The notes below the pieces were generated by a model. The model was given only the letters and a program-made list of their open reading frames with translations, was not told the DNA's origin and searched no databases. Shown here piece after piece: positions 17,387-26,912 of a stretch of 64,000 nt of DNA; within the stretch, counting starts at the first letter, position 1; each line of letters opens with the position of its first letter. Location of the stretch: positions 62,001-126,000 of the forward strand of contig NZ_JARVKV010000010.1 of the NCBI RefSeq assembly GCF_029813835.1. Direction: 5' to 3'. The DNA is from Streptomyces sp. DH37. GTDB lineage: Bacteria > Actinomycetota > Actinomycetes > Streptomycetales > Streptomycetaceae. Both the position numbers and the translations under genes were made by a program.

Positions 17387-18181
17387 CTAGTCGCCGAGGT
17401 AGGCGAGCAGATCCTCGTGGAGCAGCCCGTTGGAGGCCGCCGCGTTCCCGCTGTGCGGGCCCTCGCGCCCGTCCAGACCGGTGAAGGCGCCGCCCGCCTC
17501 CCGCACGATGACCGCGTTCGCCGCCATGTCCCACAGCGACAGTTCCGGCTCCGCGCACATGTCCACCGATCCCTCGGCGACCATCATGTACGGCCAGAAG
17601 TCGCCGTAGCCGCGGGTGCGCCAGCAGTCCCGGGTCAGGTCGAGGAAGCCGCCGAGCTTGCCGCGCTCCTCCCAGCCGCCGAGCGAGGAGAAGGCGAACG
17701 AGGCGTCCTGGACGCGGGCGACCCGCGAGACCGACAGCCGGTTCGCGGAGGTCAGGCTGCGGCCGGTGTACGCGCCGGCGCCCAGCGCCGCCCACCAGCG
17801 CCGGTTCAGGGCCGGGGCCGACACCACGCCGACCACCGGGCGGTCGCCCTCCTCGCCCCGCTCCATCAGCGCGATCAGCGTGGCCCACACCGGGACGCCG
17901 CGCACGTAGTTCTTGGTGCCGTCGATCGGATCGATGACCCAGCGGCGCGGACCGCGCCCCTCGCTGCCGAACTCCTCGCCCAGGACCGCGTCGCGCGGCC
18001 GCGCCCGCTGCAGGGAGGTGCGGATCAGCTCCTCGGCCGCCTTGTCGGCCTCGCTCACCGGCGTCATGTCGGGTTTGGTCTCGACCTTGAGGTCGAGGGC
18101 CTTGAACCGCTCCATCGTCGTGGCGTCGGCGGTGTCGGCCAGTACGTGGGCGAGACGCAGGTCATCGTGGTAGTCGGGCAT
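17387..18181 (-). CDS. hisN: Histidinol-phosphate phosphatase of the inositol-monophosphatase family
   Basis: A 264-residue member of the inositol monophosphatase fold. Metal-binding motifs are visible: GEEFG, the WVIDPIDGTKNYVRG block and LSLWDMAANAVIVREAGG near the C-terminus. In S. coelicolor the equivalent gene (SCO5208, from memory) supplies histidinol-phosphate phosphatase, the penultimate step of histidine synthesis, so I use hisN. The ATG at 18181 matches family length; an in-frame extension to 18232 is unlikely. It is divergent from a TetR-type gene. Confidence 0.85.
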   Translation of the reverse strand: MPDYHDDLRLAHVLADTADATTMERFKALDLKVETKPDMTPVSEADKAAEELIRTSLQRARPRDAVLGEEFGSEGRGPRRWVIDPIDGTKNYVRGVPVWATLIALMERGEEGDRPVVGVVSAPALNRRWWAALGAGAYTGRSLTSANRLSVSRVARVQDASFAFSSLGGWEERGKLGGFLDLTRDCWRTRGYGDFWPYMMVAEGSVDMCAEPELSLWDMAANAVIVREAGGAFTGLDGREGPHSGNAAASNGLLHEDLLAYLGD

Positions 18182-18309
18182 GGACGAACAGTATCCAGCG
18201 ACGCGGCGGGCCAGCCACACGGGAGTGTCCAACCGGGTGGGCGGCCGCGCGCCCGAGGCGGTGAGCCGGTGCGCGGCGCCTTGACACCCTCCGTGACCGC
18301 GCCGATGCT

Positions 18310-18999
18310 GTGCGGCGACCTGCCGCGTCCGGGGAGGCGTCGACGACTTCGGAGATGACCTCGGAGATGACCTCGGAAAGGACCTCCGCGGTGCCCGCCG
18401 CGGGCCCCGCGGCGCCGCCCGCGGCGCGCCGGGCCCTGCTGCGCGCCGCCCGCGCCGCCCTCTCCGAGAAGCCCTGGCCCCGCGTCCGCATGGTCGAGGT
18501 CGCCGCCGAGGCCGGGTTCTCCCGCCAGACCCTCTACAACGAGTTCGGCTCCAAGGAGGGGCTCGGCACGGCCCTGGTCGCCCGCGAGCTGGAGGCCTTC
18601 CTCGACCGCGCCGCCCGCGCCGCGGGCCGGGCGGCCCGCGACACCGCCGATCCCGTCGCGGGCTGCGCCGCGGCGGCCGTCGGGGTGGTGCGCGCCGCCC
18701 ACCGCGATCCGCTGGTGCGCGCCGCCCTCACCGGCTGCTGGGAGGCCCGGCTGCCCCCGCCCGGTCCGGAGCCGGACCGGCTGGCCGCGCGGCTGCGCGA
18801 CCGTACCGCCGCCGCGCTGGCGTCCGCCCGTACGGCCGGCCCCGGCGCGCCCGGAGCCACCGCGCTGCGCCACGCCTGCGAGGTGGGCCTGCGGCTGGCG
18901 CTGTCCTACGTCGTCGCGCCCTGCGACGGCCCGCCCGAGGCGACCGAGGAGGCCGCGGGGGCCCATGTCGTCCAGGTCCTGCGGGCACTGCTCGGCTGA
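18310..18999 (+). CDS. TetR-family transcriptional regulator
   Basis: A ~229-residue TetR repressor. The helix-turn-helix reads VEVAAEAGFSRQTLYNEFGSKEGL, around residues 60-85; the Ala/Arg-rich C-terminal domain should bind an unknown ligand. The start is uncertain: GTG at 18310 or ATG at 18355 and 18367, the latter inside a short tandem duplication (GAGATGACCTCG) that encodes a repeated SEMT. Its 3' end meets rsgA head-on, with a hairpin covering both stop codons. The likely target is its own promoter or the divergent hisN region. Confidence 0.82.
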   Translation: MRRPAASGEASTTSEMTSEMTSERTSAVPAAGPAAPPAARRALLRAARAALSEKPWPRVRMVEVAAEAGFSRQTLYNEFGSKEGLGTALVARELEAFLDRAARAAGRAARDTADPVAGCAAAAVGVVRAAHRDPLVRAALTGCWEARLPPPGPEPDRLAARLRDRTAAALASARTAGPGAPGATALRHACEVGLRLALSYVVAPCDGPPEATEEAAGAHVVQVLRALLG

Positions 19000-19025
19000 C
19001 CCCGGCCCGGCCCGCCGGGGGTCAG
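18996..19025. terminator. Hairpin enclosing two convergent stop codons
   Basis: CTGACCCC pairs with GGGGTCAG across a 14-base loop. The arms contain the TGA of the TetR gene and the stop of rsgA, which lie only 22 bases apart. Confidence 0.55.
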
Positions 19026-20065
19026 TCGTCCTCGCCGCGCTCCCGGGTGGCCAGCAGACGGCGCAGGGAGTACAGCCGGGCCGGCTCCGCGTGGCCCTCG
19101 GCGACCCAGGCGTCCAGCGCGCAGTCCTGCTCGTCGTGGCTGCAGGCGCGCGGGCAGTCCGCGGTGCCCGGCACCAGATCGGGGAAGGCGTTGATCACCC
19201 GGGACGGGTCGACGTGGTTCAGCCCGAAGGACCGCACGCCCGGGGTGTCGATCACCCAGCCGCCCCGCCGCGTCGGGGGGAACCCCATGTCCTCGGGGGC
19301 CCCGGGCAGCGGCAGCGCGAGCGCCGAGGTGGTGGTGTGGCGACCGCGTCCGGTGACGGCGTTGACGTGGCCCGTCGCCCTCCGGCGGTCGGGCGGGACG
19401 AGCGCGTTGACCAGGGTGGTCTTGCCCACCCCGGAGTGGCCGACGAAGGCGGTGGTCCGCCCCCACAGCAGCTCGCGCACCCGGTCGGCCGCACCGCCGT
19501 CGACCAGCCCCTCGCGGTCGGTCACCACATGGCGCACCCCCAGCGGGGCGTACGTCTCCAGCAGCGGGCCGGGCGGGGCCAGGTCCGACTTGGTGAGGAC
19601 CAGCAGCGGCTCCAGTCCCGCGTCGTAGGCGGCCACCAGACAGCGGTCGATCAGCCGGGGGCGGGGCTCGGGATCGGCCAGGGCGGTGACGATGGCGAGC
19701 TGGTCGGCGTTGGCGACGACGACCCGCTCGTAGGGGTCGTTGTCGTCGGCCGTGCGCCGCAGCACCGAGGTGCGCTCCTCGACCCGCACGATCCGCGCCA
19801 GGGTGTCCTTGTCCCCCGACAGGTCCCCGACGACCGCCACCCGGTCGCCGACCACGACGCCCTTGCGGCCCAGCTCGCGGGCCTTCATGGCGGTGATGGC
19901 GCGGCCGTCCACCAGGCAGGTGATCCGGCCCCGGTCCACGGTCAGGACGAAGCCCTCGGAGGCGTCCTCGTGCTTGGGCCGGATGCTGGTGCGCGGGCGG
20001 CTGCCCCGGCGGTTGGGGCGGACCCGGATGTCGTCCTCGTCGGTGTGCTTGCCGTAGCGGCGCAT
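19022..20065 (-). CDS. rsgA: Ribosome small-subunit-dependent GTPase A
   Basis: A 347-residue circularly permuted GTPase that assists late 30S subunit maturation. An N-terminal OB fold is followed by the G domain in permuted order: TKSD (G4), GHSGVGKTTLVNAL (P-loop) and DTPGVRSFG (G3). The C-terminal zinc site reads CPRACSHDEQDC. The ATG at 20065 (MRRYGKHTDEDD) fits the family; an upstream in-frame start would overlap aroA. It follows aroA after 14 bases and is probably co-transcribed with it. Confidence 0.92.
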   Translation of the reverse strand: MRRYGKHTDEDDIRVRPNRRGSRPRTSIRPKHEDASEGFVLTVDRGRITCLVDGRAITAMKARELGRKGVVVGDRVAVVGDLSGDKDTLARIVRVEERTSVLRRTADDNDPYERVVVANADQLAIVTALADPEPRPRLIDRCLVAAYDAGLEPLLVLTKSDLAPPGPLLETYAPLGVRHVVTDREGLVDGGAADRVRELLWGRTTAFVGHSGVGKTTLVNALVPPDRRRATGHVNAVTGRGRHTTTSALALPLPGAPEDMGFPPTRRGGWVIDTPGVRSFGLNHVDPSRVINAFPDLVPGTADCPRACSHDEQDCALDAWVAEGHAEPARLYSLRRLLATRERGEDD

Positions 20066-20079
20066 GGCGGATCCGCCTC

Positions 20080-21438
20080 TTATCCTCTGCCCCTGTCGCC
20101 TTCGAGCATGGCGCTCCACAGGTCGGGGAAGTCGGGCAGGGTCTTGGCGGTGGTCGCGACGTTCTCCACCTCGACGCCCTCGACCACCAGGCCGAGCACC
20201 GCGCCCGCCGTGGCCAGCCGGTGGTCCTCGTAGGTGTGGAAGACCCCGCCGTGCAGCGGGCGCGGGCGGATGACCAGGCCGTCCTCGGTCTCGGTGACGT
20301 CGCCGCCGAGGCCGTTGATCTCCTTGGTGAGCGCGGCCAGCCGGTCGGTCTCGTGCAGCCGCAGGTGCGCCACGCCGCGCAGCCGCGACTCGGAGTCGGC
20401 CAGCGCCGCGACCGCCGCGATGCCGGGGGTCAGCTCGCCCACCTCGCTCAGGTCCACGTCGATGCCGTGGATCCGGCCGGTGCCGGTGAGGGTCAGTCCG
20501 TGCTCGTCCAGCTCGCAGCGGCCGCCCATCTCGGTGAAGATCTCGCGCAGCGCGTCACCGGGCTGGGTGGTGTGCGCGGGCCAGTCGGGGACCGTCACCC
20601 GGCCGCCGGTGACGAGCGCGGCGGCGAGGAAGGGCTGGGCGTTGGACAGGTCGGGTTCGACGACCAGGTCCCGGCCGAGCAGCGCGCCGGCCGTGACCCG
20701 CCAGACGTTCGGCTCGCCCCCGGACTCGGGGGTGTCCACCTGGGCGCCCGCGGCGCGCAGCATGTCGACCGTCATCCGGATGTGCGGCATGGACGGCAGG
20801 GGGCCGCCGGTGTGGCGGACCTCGACGCCCTGGTTGAAGCGGGCGCCGGAGAGCAGCAGGGCGCTGACGAACTGGGAGGACGAGGAGGCGTCGATCTCCA
20901 CCGGGCCGCCGGTCAGGGAGCCGCCGCCGTGCACGGTCATCGGAAGCGCGCCGCGCCCGCCGTCGTCGACGCGTGCGCCGAGGGCGCGCAGCGCGTCGAT
21001 CACGCCGTGGAGGGGACGTTCGTGGGAGCGCTTGTCGCCGTCGAAGTGGACCGGCCCGTCGGCCAGGGCGGCGACGGGCGGCAGGAAGCGCATCACGGTG
21101 CCGGCGTTGCCGACGTCCACGGTGGCGGGGCCGTGCAGCCCGGCCGGGATGACGCGCCACGCCTCACCGGTGACGCCGGGGTCCGCGGAACCGCCCGCGA
21201 CGGAGACGGAGCTGGAGGACACCGTCTCCTCGATGCCCACCCCCATGGCGCGCAGCCCCTCGGCCATCAGCAGGGTGTCGCGCGACCGCAGCGGGCGGCG
21301 CAGCCAGCCCGGCTCGGAGGCGAGGGCGGCGAGCACCAGACCGCGGTTGGTGACCGACTTCGATCCGGGCACGGTGACGGTCGCGTCGACGGCGCCGGAC
21401 GCGAGCGGAGCAGGCCAGAGAGTGGTGTTGGCGGTCAT
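20080..21438 (-). CDS. aroA: 3-phosphoshikimate 1-carboxyvinyltransferase (EPSP synthase)
   Basis: A 452-residue EPSP synthase, which transfers an enolpyruvyl group from PEP to shikimate-3-phosphate in aromatic amino-acid synthesis. Signatures are [17 protein letters not shown] at the N-terminus, [25 protein letters not shown] and [14 protein letters not shown], with the catalytic Asp/Glu region [12 protein letters not shown]. The ATG at 21438 gives normal length. The open frame continues 48 codons upstream through a tandem repeat but that is not coding. It forms a probable operon with rsgA. Confidence 0.95.
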   Translation of the reverse strand: MTANTTLWPAPLASGAVDATVTVPGSKSVTNRGLVLAALASEPGWLRRPLRSRDTLLMAEGLRAMGVGIEETVSSSSVSVAGGSADPGVTGEAWRVIPAGLHGPATVDVGNAGTVMRFLPPVAALADGPVHFDGDKRSHERPLHGVIDALRALGARVDDGGRGALPMTVHGGGSLTGGPVEIDASSSSQFVSALLLSGARFNQGVEVRHTGGPLPSMPHIRMTVDMLRAAGAQVDTPESGGEPNVWRVTAGALLGRDLVVEPDLSNAQPFLAAALVTGGRVTVPDWPAHTTQPGDALREIFTEMGGRCELDEHGLTLTGTGRIHGIDVDLSEVGELTPGIAAVAALADSESRLRGVAHLRLHETDRLAALTKEINGLGGDVTETEDGLVIRPRPLHGGVFHTYEDHRLATAGAVLGLVVEGVEVENVATTAKTLPDFPDLWSAMLEGDRGRG

Positions 21439-21512
21439 GGACCCAACTTTAGTGGTTCGGACGCGGCGGGAATCCGATCGAACACCGGGGAACGCGCCGG
21501 GACACCGCTGGG

Positions 21513-21578
21513 GCACCGCTGGGGCACTGCCAAGACACTGCCGGGGCACCGCTGGGGCACTGTCAAGACACTGCCGGG
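21513..21578. repeat. 33-bp tandem direct duplication upstream of aroA
   Basis: Two adjacent 33-base units (21513-21545 and 21546-21578) beginning GCACCGCTGGGGCACTG differ at one position (C/T). A partial unit precedes them. The repeat lies in the non-coding interval between divergently placed 5' and 3' ends of aroA and the M50-like gene. Confidence 0.85.
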
Positions 21579-21663
21579 ACACGGGGATGCCGGGCGGCGC
21601 CGAGGAGGGGTGAGGGGTTCCGGGGGCGCCGGGAGCGGTGCCGGGAGGCGTGGGGAAGGGGCG

Positions 21664-22377
21664 TCACAGGCCCAGCAGCCACCGCCCGCCGCCGGTCAGC
21701 GAGCACAGCGCGACGGCGTGGAAGAGGAGCAGCCACAGCGGCGCGGGCGCGTTCGTCAGCCGCGCGAGCTGGTCGGCGTCGGAGTCCGGCGCCTCGCCCC
21801 GGCGCCGCTTGCCCTGGAGCTCGAAGACGGGCCGCACGCCGCCCAGCAGCAGGAACCACACCACCCCGTACGCGAACGCCGCCTGCACCTCGGTCCCGGC
21901 GAACCACGACACCAGGAGGAACACCCCGCCGGTGACGACGACGGTGAGCACCCCGTAGGCGTTGCGCACCATCACCAGCATCGCCAGCAGCAGCGCCGTG
22001 GCCCCCCACAGCAGCGCGGTGACGTGTCCGGCGGCCAGCAGCCACGCCCCGGCCAGGCCGAGCAGCGACGGCGCGGTGTACCCGGAGGCCGCCGTCAGCA
22101 CCATGCCGATCCCGGTCGGCCTCCCCCGGGAGACGGTCAGTCCGGAGGTGTCCGAGTGCAGGCGTATGCCCTCCAGCCGCCGCCCGGTCAGCAGCGCCAC
22201 GAGCCCGTGCCCGCCCTCGTGGGCGATGGTCACCGCGTTGCGCGCCACCCGCCACGGCCCCCGCGCCGCGACGACGGCCAGGGCCACGAGCCCGGTGGCC
22301 ACCACGACCGGGAACGACGGGTCGGGCTGGGTCCCGACGACGCGGTCCCACACCTCGGCGATGCTGTCCGTGTCCAT
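21664..22377 (-). CDS. M50-family-like membrane metalloprotease
   Basis: A 237-residue membrane protein with about six hydrophobic helices. The zinc motif HExxH is in TIAHEGGHGLVALLTGR (about residue 52), close to the membrane, as in M50 B-type intramembrane proteases. The partner Asp motif is not obvious, and the protein lacks PDZ domains. Family members are annotated M50 or DUF peptidase-like; the substrate is unknown. The ATG at 22377 has a distant GGGGAAGGGG site. It lies upstream of aroA on the same strand, separated by repeat DNA, and so is probably independent. Confidence 0.8.
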   Translation of the reverse strand: MDTDSIAEVWDRVVGTQPDPSFPVVVATGLVALAVVAARGPWRVARNAVTIAHEGGHGLVALLTGRRLEGIRLHSDTSGLTVSRGRPTGIGMVLTAASGYTAPSLLGLAGAWLLAAGHVTALLWGATALLLAMLVMVRNAYGVLTVVVTGGVFLLVSWFAGTEVQAAFAYGVVWFLLLGGVRPVFELQGKRRRGEAPDSDADQLARLTNAPAPLWLLLFHAVALCSLTGGGRWLLGL

Positions 22378-22568
22378 GCCCGGCCGGCCCCTTCCCCTGG
22401 TCGCCTGTCCGCTCCCGCCGCTCCGCGCGCTCCCGCCGGCCCCGGCCCCGGTGCGGGTGCGGTGCGGGCGCGGTGCGGTGTCCCGCAGTGTGTCACGGCC
22501 GTCCCGCGGGGCCCCGGCCCGGCCGATCACCGTGCCAACCGCCGGCCGGGCGTGGCAGGGTGGCAGAC

Positions 22569-23384
22569 ATGTGCGGACGGTATGCGGTGAGCCGTGGGCC
22601 CGAGGAACTGGCGGGACTGTTCGGCGTGGAGAAGTGGGACCCGGCCGAGGCGCTGGCGCCCGACTGGAACGTGGCCCCGACCAAGCGGGTGTACGCGGTG
22701 CTCGACCGGCCGCTGAAGGACAGCGGCGACGAGCGCCCCGTGCGCCAGCTCAGGGTGCTGCGCTGGGGGCTGGTGCCCTCCTGGGCGAAGTCCCCGGACG
22801 TAGGCGTGAAGATGATCAACGCGCGGGCCGAGACGGTGCACGAGAAGCCCTCCTACCGCCGCCCCTTCGCCGCCCGGCGCTGCCTGCTGCCCGCAGACGG
22901 CTACTACGAGTGGGTCACCGGGACGGCCGAGCGGCAGGAGGAGGAGAAGGGCAGGCGCAAGCGGCCGCGCAAGCAGCCGTACTTCGTGACGCCGGCCGAC
23001 GGATCGGTGATGGCGATGGCCGGGCTCTACGAGTTCTGGCGGGACAGGACGCTGCCCGACGACCACCCCCAGGCGTGGTGGGCGACCTGCGCGGTGATCA
23101 CCACCGAGGCGCAGAGCGAGCCGTTCGCGGGCGCCGGCGGGAGCGGACCGCGCGCCCTCGCCGACATCCACCCCCGGATGCCGCTCGTGCTCACCCCCGA
23201 CCGCTGGGACGCCTGGCTGGACCCGGCCCGCACCGACGCGGACGACGTGCGCGGACTGCTGGTGCCGCCGCCCGCGGAGGCCATGCGGGCCTACCCGGTG
23301 AGCAGCGAGGTCAGCAACGTGCGCAACAACGGGCCCGAGCTGCTGGAGGAGCTTGACGCCCCCGAGGCCGGGACGCTGTTCTGA
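22569..23384 (+). CDS. SOS response-associated peptidase (SRAP/HMCES)
   Basis: A 271-residue SRAP protein. The start MCGRY puts the catalytic Cys at position 2, exposed after Met removal, and this fixes the start codon. Other family residues are the Asn of WNVAPT, the INARAETVHEKPSYR block, ADGYYEWV (catalytic Glu) and the His of DIHPRMPLVL. SRAP proteins form a thiazolidine cross-link with abasic sites in single-stranded DNA and so shield them. A Lys/Arg/Glu-rich insertion follows the YYEW segment. The next gene starts only 4 bases after the stop. Confidence 0.93.
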   Translation: MCGRYAVSRGPEELAGLFGVEKWDPAEALAPDWNVAPTKRVYAVLDRPLKDSGDERPVRQLRVLRWGLVPSWAKSPDVGVKMINARAETVHEKPSYRRPFAARRCLLPADGYYEWVTGTAERQEEEKGRRKRPRKQPYFVTPADGSVMAMAGLYEFWRDRTLPDDHPQAWWATCAVITTEAQSEPFAGAGGSGPRALADIHPRMPLVLTPDRWDAWLDPARTDADDVRGLLVPPPAEAMRAYPVSSEVSNVRNNGPELLEELDAPEAGTLF

Positions 23385-23388
23385 GCCG

Positions 23389-24117
23389 GTGACCGACAGC
23401 AACGACAGCAACGACACCGACGACGCAGACCCCACGGACCGCGCAGACCCCACGGACCGCGCCGACCACGCGGCCGGCCCGGAGGACGGCGGGACCGCCG
23501 AGACGGTCGTCGCCACACCGGCCGGGCCGGCCCGTGTCACCTGGCGGCGCGCCGGACGGCCGCGCCTCCTCCTCGCGCTCGGGCACGGCGCCGGTGGCGG
23601 CATCGAGGCCCGCGACCTGCGTGCCCTGGCCGGGGAGCTGCCCGCGCACGGCGTCTCCGTCGCGCTGGTCGAGCAGCCCTGGCGGGTGGCGGGCAGGAGG
23701 CTGGCGCCCGCGCCCGCGAAGCTGGACGAGGCGTGGCGGGCAGTGTGGCCCCTCCTGGAGGGGGAGGGGCTGCCGGTCGTCTCCGGCGGGCGCAGCGCCG
23801 GGGCGCGCGTGGCCTGCCGGACCGCCGCCGAACTCGGGGCGCACGCCGTGCTCGCGCTGGCCTTCCCCCTGCACCCCCCGGGGAAACCGGAACGGTCCCG
23901 GGCCGGCGAGCTGCTGGGCGCCGGGGTGCCGACCCTGGTCGTCCAGGGCGGACGCGACCCGTTCGGGCGCCCCGGGGAGTTCCCGGCGGGCACGGAGGTC
24001 GTCGAGGTGCCGGAGGGCGACCACGGCTTCGCCGTGCCGAGGAGGGCGGCGGTCGGGCAGGAGGAGGCGCTCGGTGTGATCACCGGCTCGGTGCGCGCGT
24101 GGCTGGCGCGGGAATGA
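23389..24117 (+). CDS. Alpha/beta hydrolase, KANL3/Tex30 family
   Basis: A 242-residue dienelactone-hydrolase-like alpha/beta hydrolase. The oxyanion turn is in LGHGAGGGI, the nucleophile in [11 protein letters not shown], the acid in GGRDPFG and the His in EGDHGFAV. The first ~40 residues are an Asp/Asn/Thr-rich low-complexity region with a repeated ADPTDR unit, unlikely to be folded. GTG at 23389 follows the SRAP stop by four bases, so the pair are coupled. Substrate unknown. Its end abuts the sigma-R promoter of the next gene. Confidence 0.85.
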   Translation: MTDSNDSNDTDDADPTDRADPTDRADHAAGPEDGGTAETVVATPAGPARVTWRRAGRPRLLLALGHGAGGGIEARDLRALAGELPAHGVSVALVEQPWRVAGRRLAPAPAKLDEAWRAVWPLLEGEGLPVVSGGRSAGARVACRTAAELGAHAVLALAFPLHPPGKPERSRAGELLGAGVPTLVVQGGRDPFGRPGEFPAGTEVVEVPEGDHGFAVPRRAAVGQEEALGVITGSVRAWLARE

Positions 24118-24136
24118 CTCCCCGGGCGCGTGTGTT
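24111..24136 (+). promoter_or_regulatory. Sigma-R-dependent autoregulatory promoter of sigR
   Basis: GGAAT (24111-24115) and GTT (24134-24136) are separated by exactly 18 bases, matching the published sigma-R consensus GGAAT-N18-GTT. The -35 element overlaps the end of the hydrolase gene. It should fire after RsrA is oxidised. Confidence 0.88.
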
Positions 24137-24385
24137 GTGCCTGTGCAGGACACGTACGGACTACACGCACGCGCGAGGAGAGGGAGTCCACCCGATATGG
24201 GTTCGATCGCATGCCCGTCCCGCCCTCTGGGTACTCGAGCGACAGCCGCCCAGGTGGACTGGGCGACGCTGAGGCTCGCCGGACTCGTCGGGGACGTTCC
24301 CTTCCGGGCGGCGGAGGGGACGGACCGTCGTCTATCCTCCGATCCGAGCGGGTCCGGCATCGGACTCGAAGCCGCATCGGAGGAG

Positions 24386-25057
24386 GTGGGTCCGGTCGCC
24401 GCGACCGACGACGCTGCGCCCCAGGAACCCGTGGAGACGGAAACGGAACGGAACGCGCGCTTCGAACGGGACGCCCTCGCCTTCCTGGACCAGATGTACT
24501 CGGCCGCGCTGCGCATGACGCGCAACCCCGCGGACGCCGAGGACCTGGTGCAGGAGACGTACGCCAAGGCGTACGCGTCCTTCCACCAGTTCCGCGAGGG
24601 CACCAACCTCAAGGCGTGGCTGTACCGCATCCTCACCAACACCTTCATCAACTCGTACCGCAAGAAGCAGCGCGAACCGCAGCGCAGCGCGGCCGAGGAG
24701 ATCGAGGACTGGCAGCTCGCGCGCGCCGAGTCGCACATGTCGACCGGGCTGCGCTCGGCCGAGTCGCAGGCGCTGGACCGGCTGCCCGACTCGGACGTGA
24801 AGGAGGCCCTCCAGGCCATCCCGGAGGAGTTCCGCATAGCGGTCTACCTCGCGGACGTCGAGGGGTTTGCGTACAAGGAGATCGCGGACATCATGGGGAC
24901 ACCCATCGGCACGGTGATGTCCCGTCTGCACCGCGGTCGCCGTCAGCTGCGCGGCATGCTGGAGGACTACGCCCGCGAGCGCGGACTGGTCCCGGCGGGC
25001 GCGAACGGCGCCGCCGCGCCGGACGAGTCGCACGACCGGAAAGGCTCGGGCTCATGA
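24386..25057 (+). CDS. sigR: Thiol-oxidative-stress ECF sigma factor SigR
   Basis: A 223-residue ECF sigma factor of the RpoE group. Region 2 includes [30 protein letters not shown] and region 4 the helix-turn-helix [25 protein letters not shown]. The sequence is nearly identical to S. coelicolor SigR from the ERDAL block onward. I give the short start at GTG 24386, equivalent to the main S. coelicolor product. A second in-frame ATG at 24197, with an AGGGAG site ten bases upstream and lying downstream of the sigma-R promoter, would make a form 63 residues longer, like the unstable SigR' isoform. The stop overlaps the rsrA start by ATGA. Confidence 0.95.
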   Translation: MGPVAATDDAAPQEPVETETERNARFERDALAFLDQMYSAALRMTRNPADAEDLVQETYAKAYASFHQFREGTNLKAWLYRILTNTFINSYRKKQREPQRSAAEEIEDWQLARAESHMSTGLRSAESQALDRLPDSDVKEALQAIPEEFRIAVYLADVEGFAYKEIADIMGTPIGTVMSRLHRGRRQLRGMLEDYARERGLVPAGANGAAAPDESHDRKGSGS

Positions 25058-25407
25058 GTTGCGGAGAGCCGCACGAGACGGACTGCGCTGAGGTCCTGGA
25101 CCACCTGTACGAGTACCTGGACCGCGAGATGCCCGACGGTGATCTGACGAAGTTCAGGGAGCACTTCGACGAGTGCTCGCCGTGCCTGGAGAAGTACGGC
25201 CTGGAGCAGGCCGTGAAGAAGCTGGTCAAGCGGTGCTGCGGCCACGACGACGTCCCCACCGGCCTCCGCTCCAAGGTGATGGGCCGCATCGAGATGATCC
25301 GCGCCGGCCAGGCCGTGCCGGAGCAGCCCGTGGTGGACCCCGCCGGGGACCGGCCCAGCCCCGCCTCCCTCGGGGGCCAGGGCGACACCGGCGGGAACGC
25401 CGTCTGA
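25054..25407 (+). CDS. rsrA: Redox-sensing zinc anti-sigma factor RsrA
   Basis: A 117-residue ZAS-family anti-sigma factor that holds SigR inactive when reduced. The zinc and redox residues fall at exactly the S. coelicolor positions: Cys11, His37, Cys41 and Cys44, with Cys3, Cys61 and Cys62 also present. The last ~30 residues are a Gly/Pro/Asp-rich tail. The ATGA overlap with sigR indicates coupled translation and balanced stoichiometry. On oxidation a disulfide forms, zinc is lost and SigR is released. Confidence 0.96.
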   Translation: MSCGEPHETDCAEVLDHLYEYLDREMPDGDLTKFREHFDECSPCLEKYGLEQAVKKLVKRCCGHDDVPTGLRSKVMGRIEMIRAGQAVPEQPVVDPAGDRPSPASLGGQGDTGGNAV

Positions 25408-25819
25408 CGGCACGGCCTGACCCGCCCCACCCCGTCTCACACGACCGGCCGCGGCGCGGCCGGTACGGCGCCCGGTGCCCGGAACGGAGGATCCGGCACG
25501 GGCGCTTCCGTGTGTCCGTGCCCCGCCCTGCCCCGCCCCGCCCGCTCCGCACCTCTTCCCGCCTCACCCGAACGTGCCGGCCCGCCGGGCTTCCGCCGGG
25601 ACCCTCCCGCCGCCGTGCCGGATGCGCGTCCTCCGCTCCGTGCCGTTCCAAAGCCCCACGACCGATGGGTAATGAGCGCACACCCCGGTGGGCATGGTTG
25701 GATGCGAACCGGGAACCGCGGCAGGGAGAAGATCGCGGCACGGACACCGCGGCGGGGACCGCGACCAGACGGCCGCGAGGACGGCCGGGAGCAGCAGGCG
25801 GGAGTCAGGCGGGAACATC
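25408..25819. other. 412-base intergenic region after rsrA
   Basis: It begins with a terminator hairpin (25444-25464). The rest is C-rich, low in coding signal, with no recognisable promoter or RNA. Open frames here run antisense or out of frame and lack family resemblance. Confidence 0.5.
25444..25464 (+). terminator. Hairpin terminator after rsrA
   Basis: ACCGGCCGC pairs with GCGGCCGGT across a three-base GGC loop, 37 bases after the rsrA stop. Confidence 0.65.
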
Positions 25820-26830
25820 GTGAGGATCTTCGGCAAGGCAAGGCACCGGCCCTCCGCCGACTGGCGGGTGGTCACCGACCGCGCGTTCACGCTCATCGGT
25901 GACGGACGCTACGAGGACGCCGGCACGCTGCTGACCCGTGCCGCCGATCTGGAGCCGTGGCTGTCGGAGTCCTGGTTCAACCTCGCGCTGCTGCACAAGT
26001 TCCGGCACGACTGGGAGCAGGCGCGCGCCGCCGGGCTGCGCGCCGTCGCGCTCCTGGACCGGTCGGCGGGGGCACCCGACTGGTGGAACGTGGGCATCGC
26101 GGCCACCGCGCTGCAGGACTGGGCCCTGGCCCGGCGCGCCTGGCAGGCGTACGGCCTGCGGGTGCCGGAGACCGCGCCCGCCGACCGCGCCGCCGGCGAC
26201 GACGGCCGCGCCGGCCCGCCGACCGGCATGGAACTGGGCAGCGCCGCGGTGCGCCTGTCGCCGGAGGGCGAGGCCGAGGTGGTGTGGGGCCGGCGGCTGG
26301 ACCCGGCCCGCATCGAGGTGCAGAACATCCCCCTGCCGTCCTCCGGGCGCCGCTGGGGCGAGGTGGTGCTGCACGACGGCGTGCCGCACGGCGAGCGGAC
26401 CACGGCCGCGGGCCACGCCTATCCCGTCTTCGACGAGATAGAACTCTGGGCGCCCTCGCCGGTGCCCACCTGGGTGGTGCTGCTGGAGGCGGCGACCGAG
26501 GCGGACCGGGACGCGCTGGAGCGGCTGGCGGCGGACGCGGGCTTCGCGGCCGAGGACTGGTCCTCGTCGGTACGGCTGCTGTGCCGCTCCTGCTCGGAGA
26601 GCCGGATGCCCAGCGACGAGGGCGAGGGCGCCCTCCGGCACGACCCCCACGACCACAGCGTGCCCGGGCGCCCGGGGCCGCTGGGGCACATGACGTCGGG
26701 CGAGCTGTGGGTCCCCGAGCGCGAGTGCGGTCTGGCGGCCCCGGCCGCGCTGGTGCGCGGGCTGCTGGACGGCTGGGTCGCCGACAGCCCGGACACCCGC
26801 GAGTGGCGGGACCTGGAAGAGGTCTGCTGA
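25820..26830 (+). CDS. TPR-containing protein with C-terminal CxxC
   Basis: A 336-residue cytoplasmic protein conserved next to sigR-rsrA in Streptomyces. Residues ~15-115 resemble three TPR-like helical repeats ([48 protein letters not shown]). The remainder is a beta-rich domain of unknown type with a CRSC pair near residue 255 that could bind zinc. GTG 25820 is the likely start; an in-frame ATG at 25688 lacks a good site. Function unknown. Confidence 0.75.
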   Translation: MRIFGKARHRPSADWRVVTDRAFTLIGDGRYEDAGTLLTRAADLEPWLSESWFNLALLHKFRHDWEQARAAGLRAVALLDRSAGAPDWWNVGIAATALQDWALARRAWQAYGLRVPETAPADRAAGDDGRAGPPTGMELGSAAVRLSPEGEAEVVWGRRLDPARIEVQNIPLPSSGRRWGEVVLHDGVPHGERTTAAGHAYPVFDEIELWAPSPVPTWVVLLEAATEADRDALERLAADAGFAAEDWSSSVRLLCRSCSESRMPSDEGEGALRHDPHDHSVPGRPGPLGHMTSGELWVPERECGLAAPAALVRGLLDGWVADSPDTREWRDLEEVC

Positions 26831-26912
26831 GACCGGCCGGGCGCGGCGAGGGGGCGCCTGCCCGTACTCTGTACGGGTCGTGGTGGAGCAGCGAGGAAGG
26901 CGTACGGCGAAG

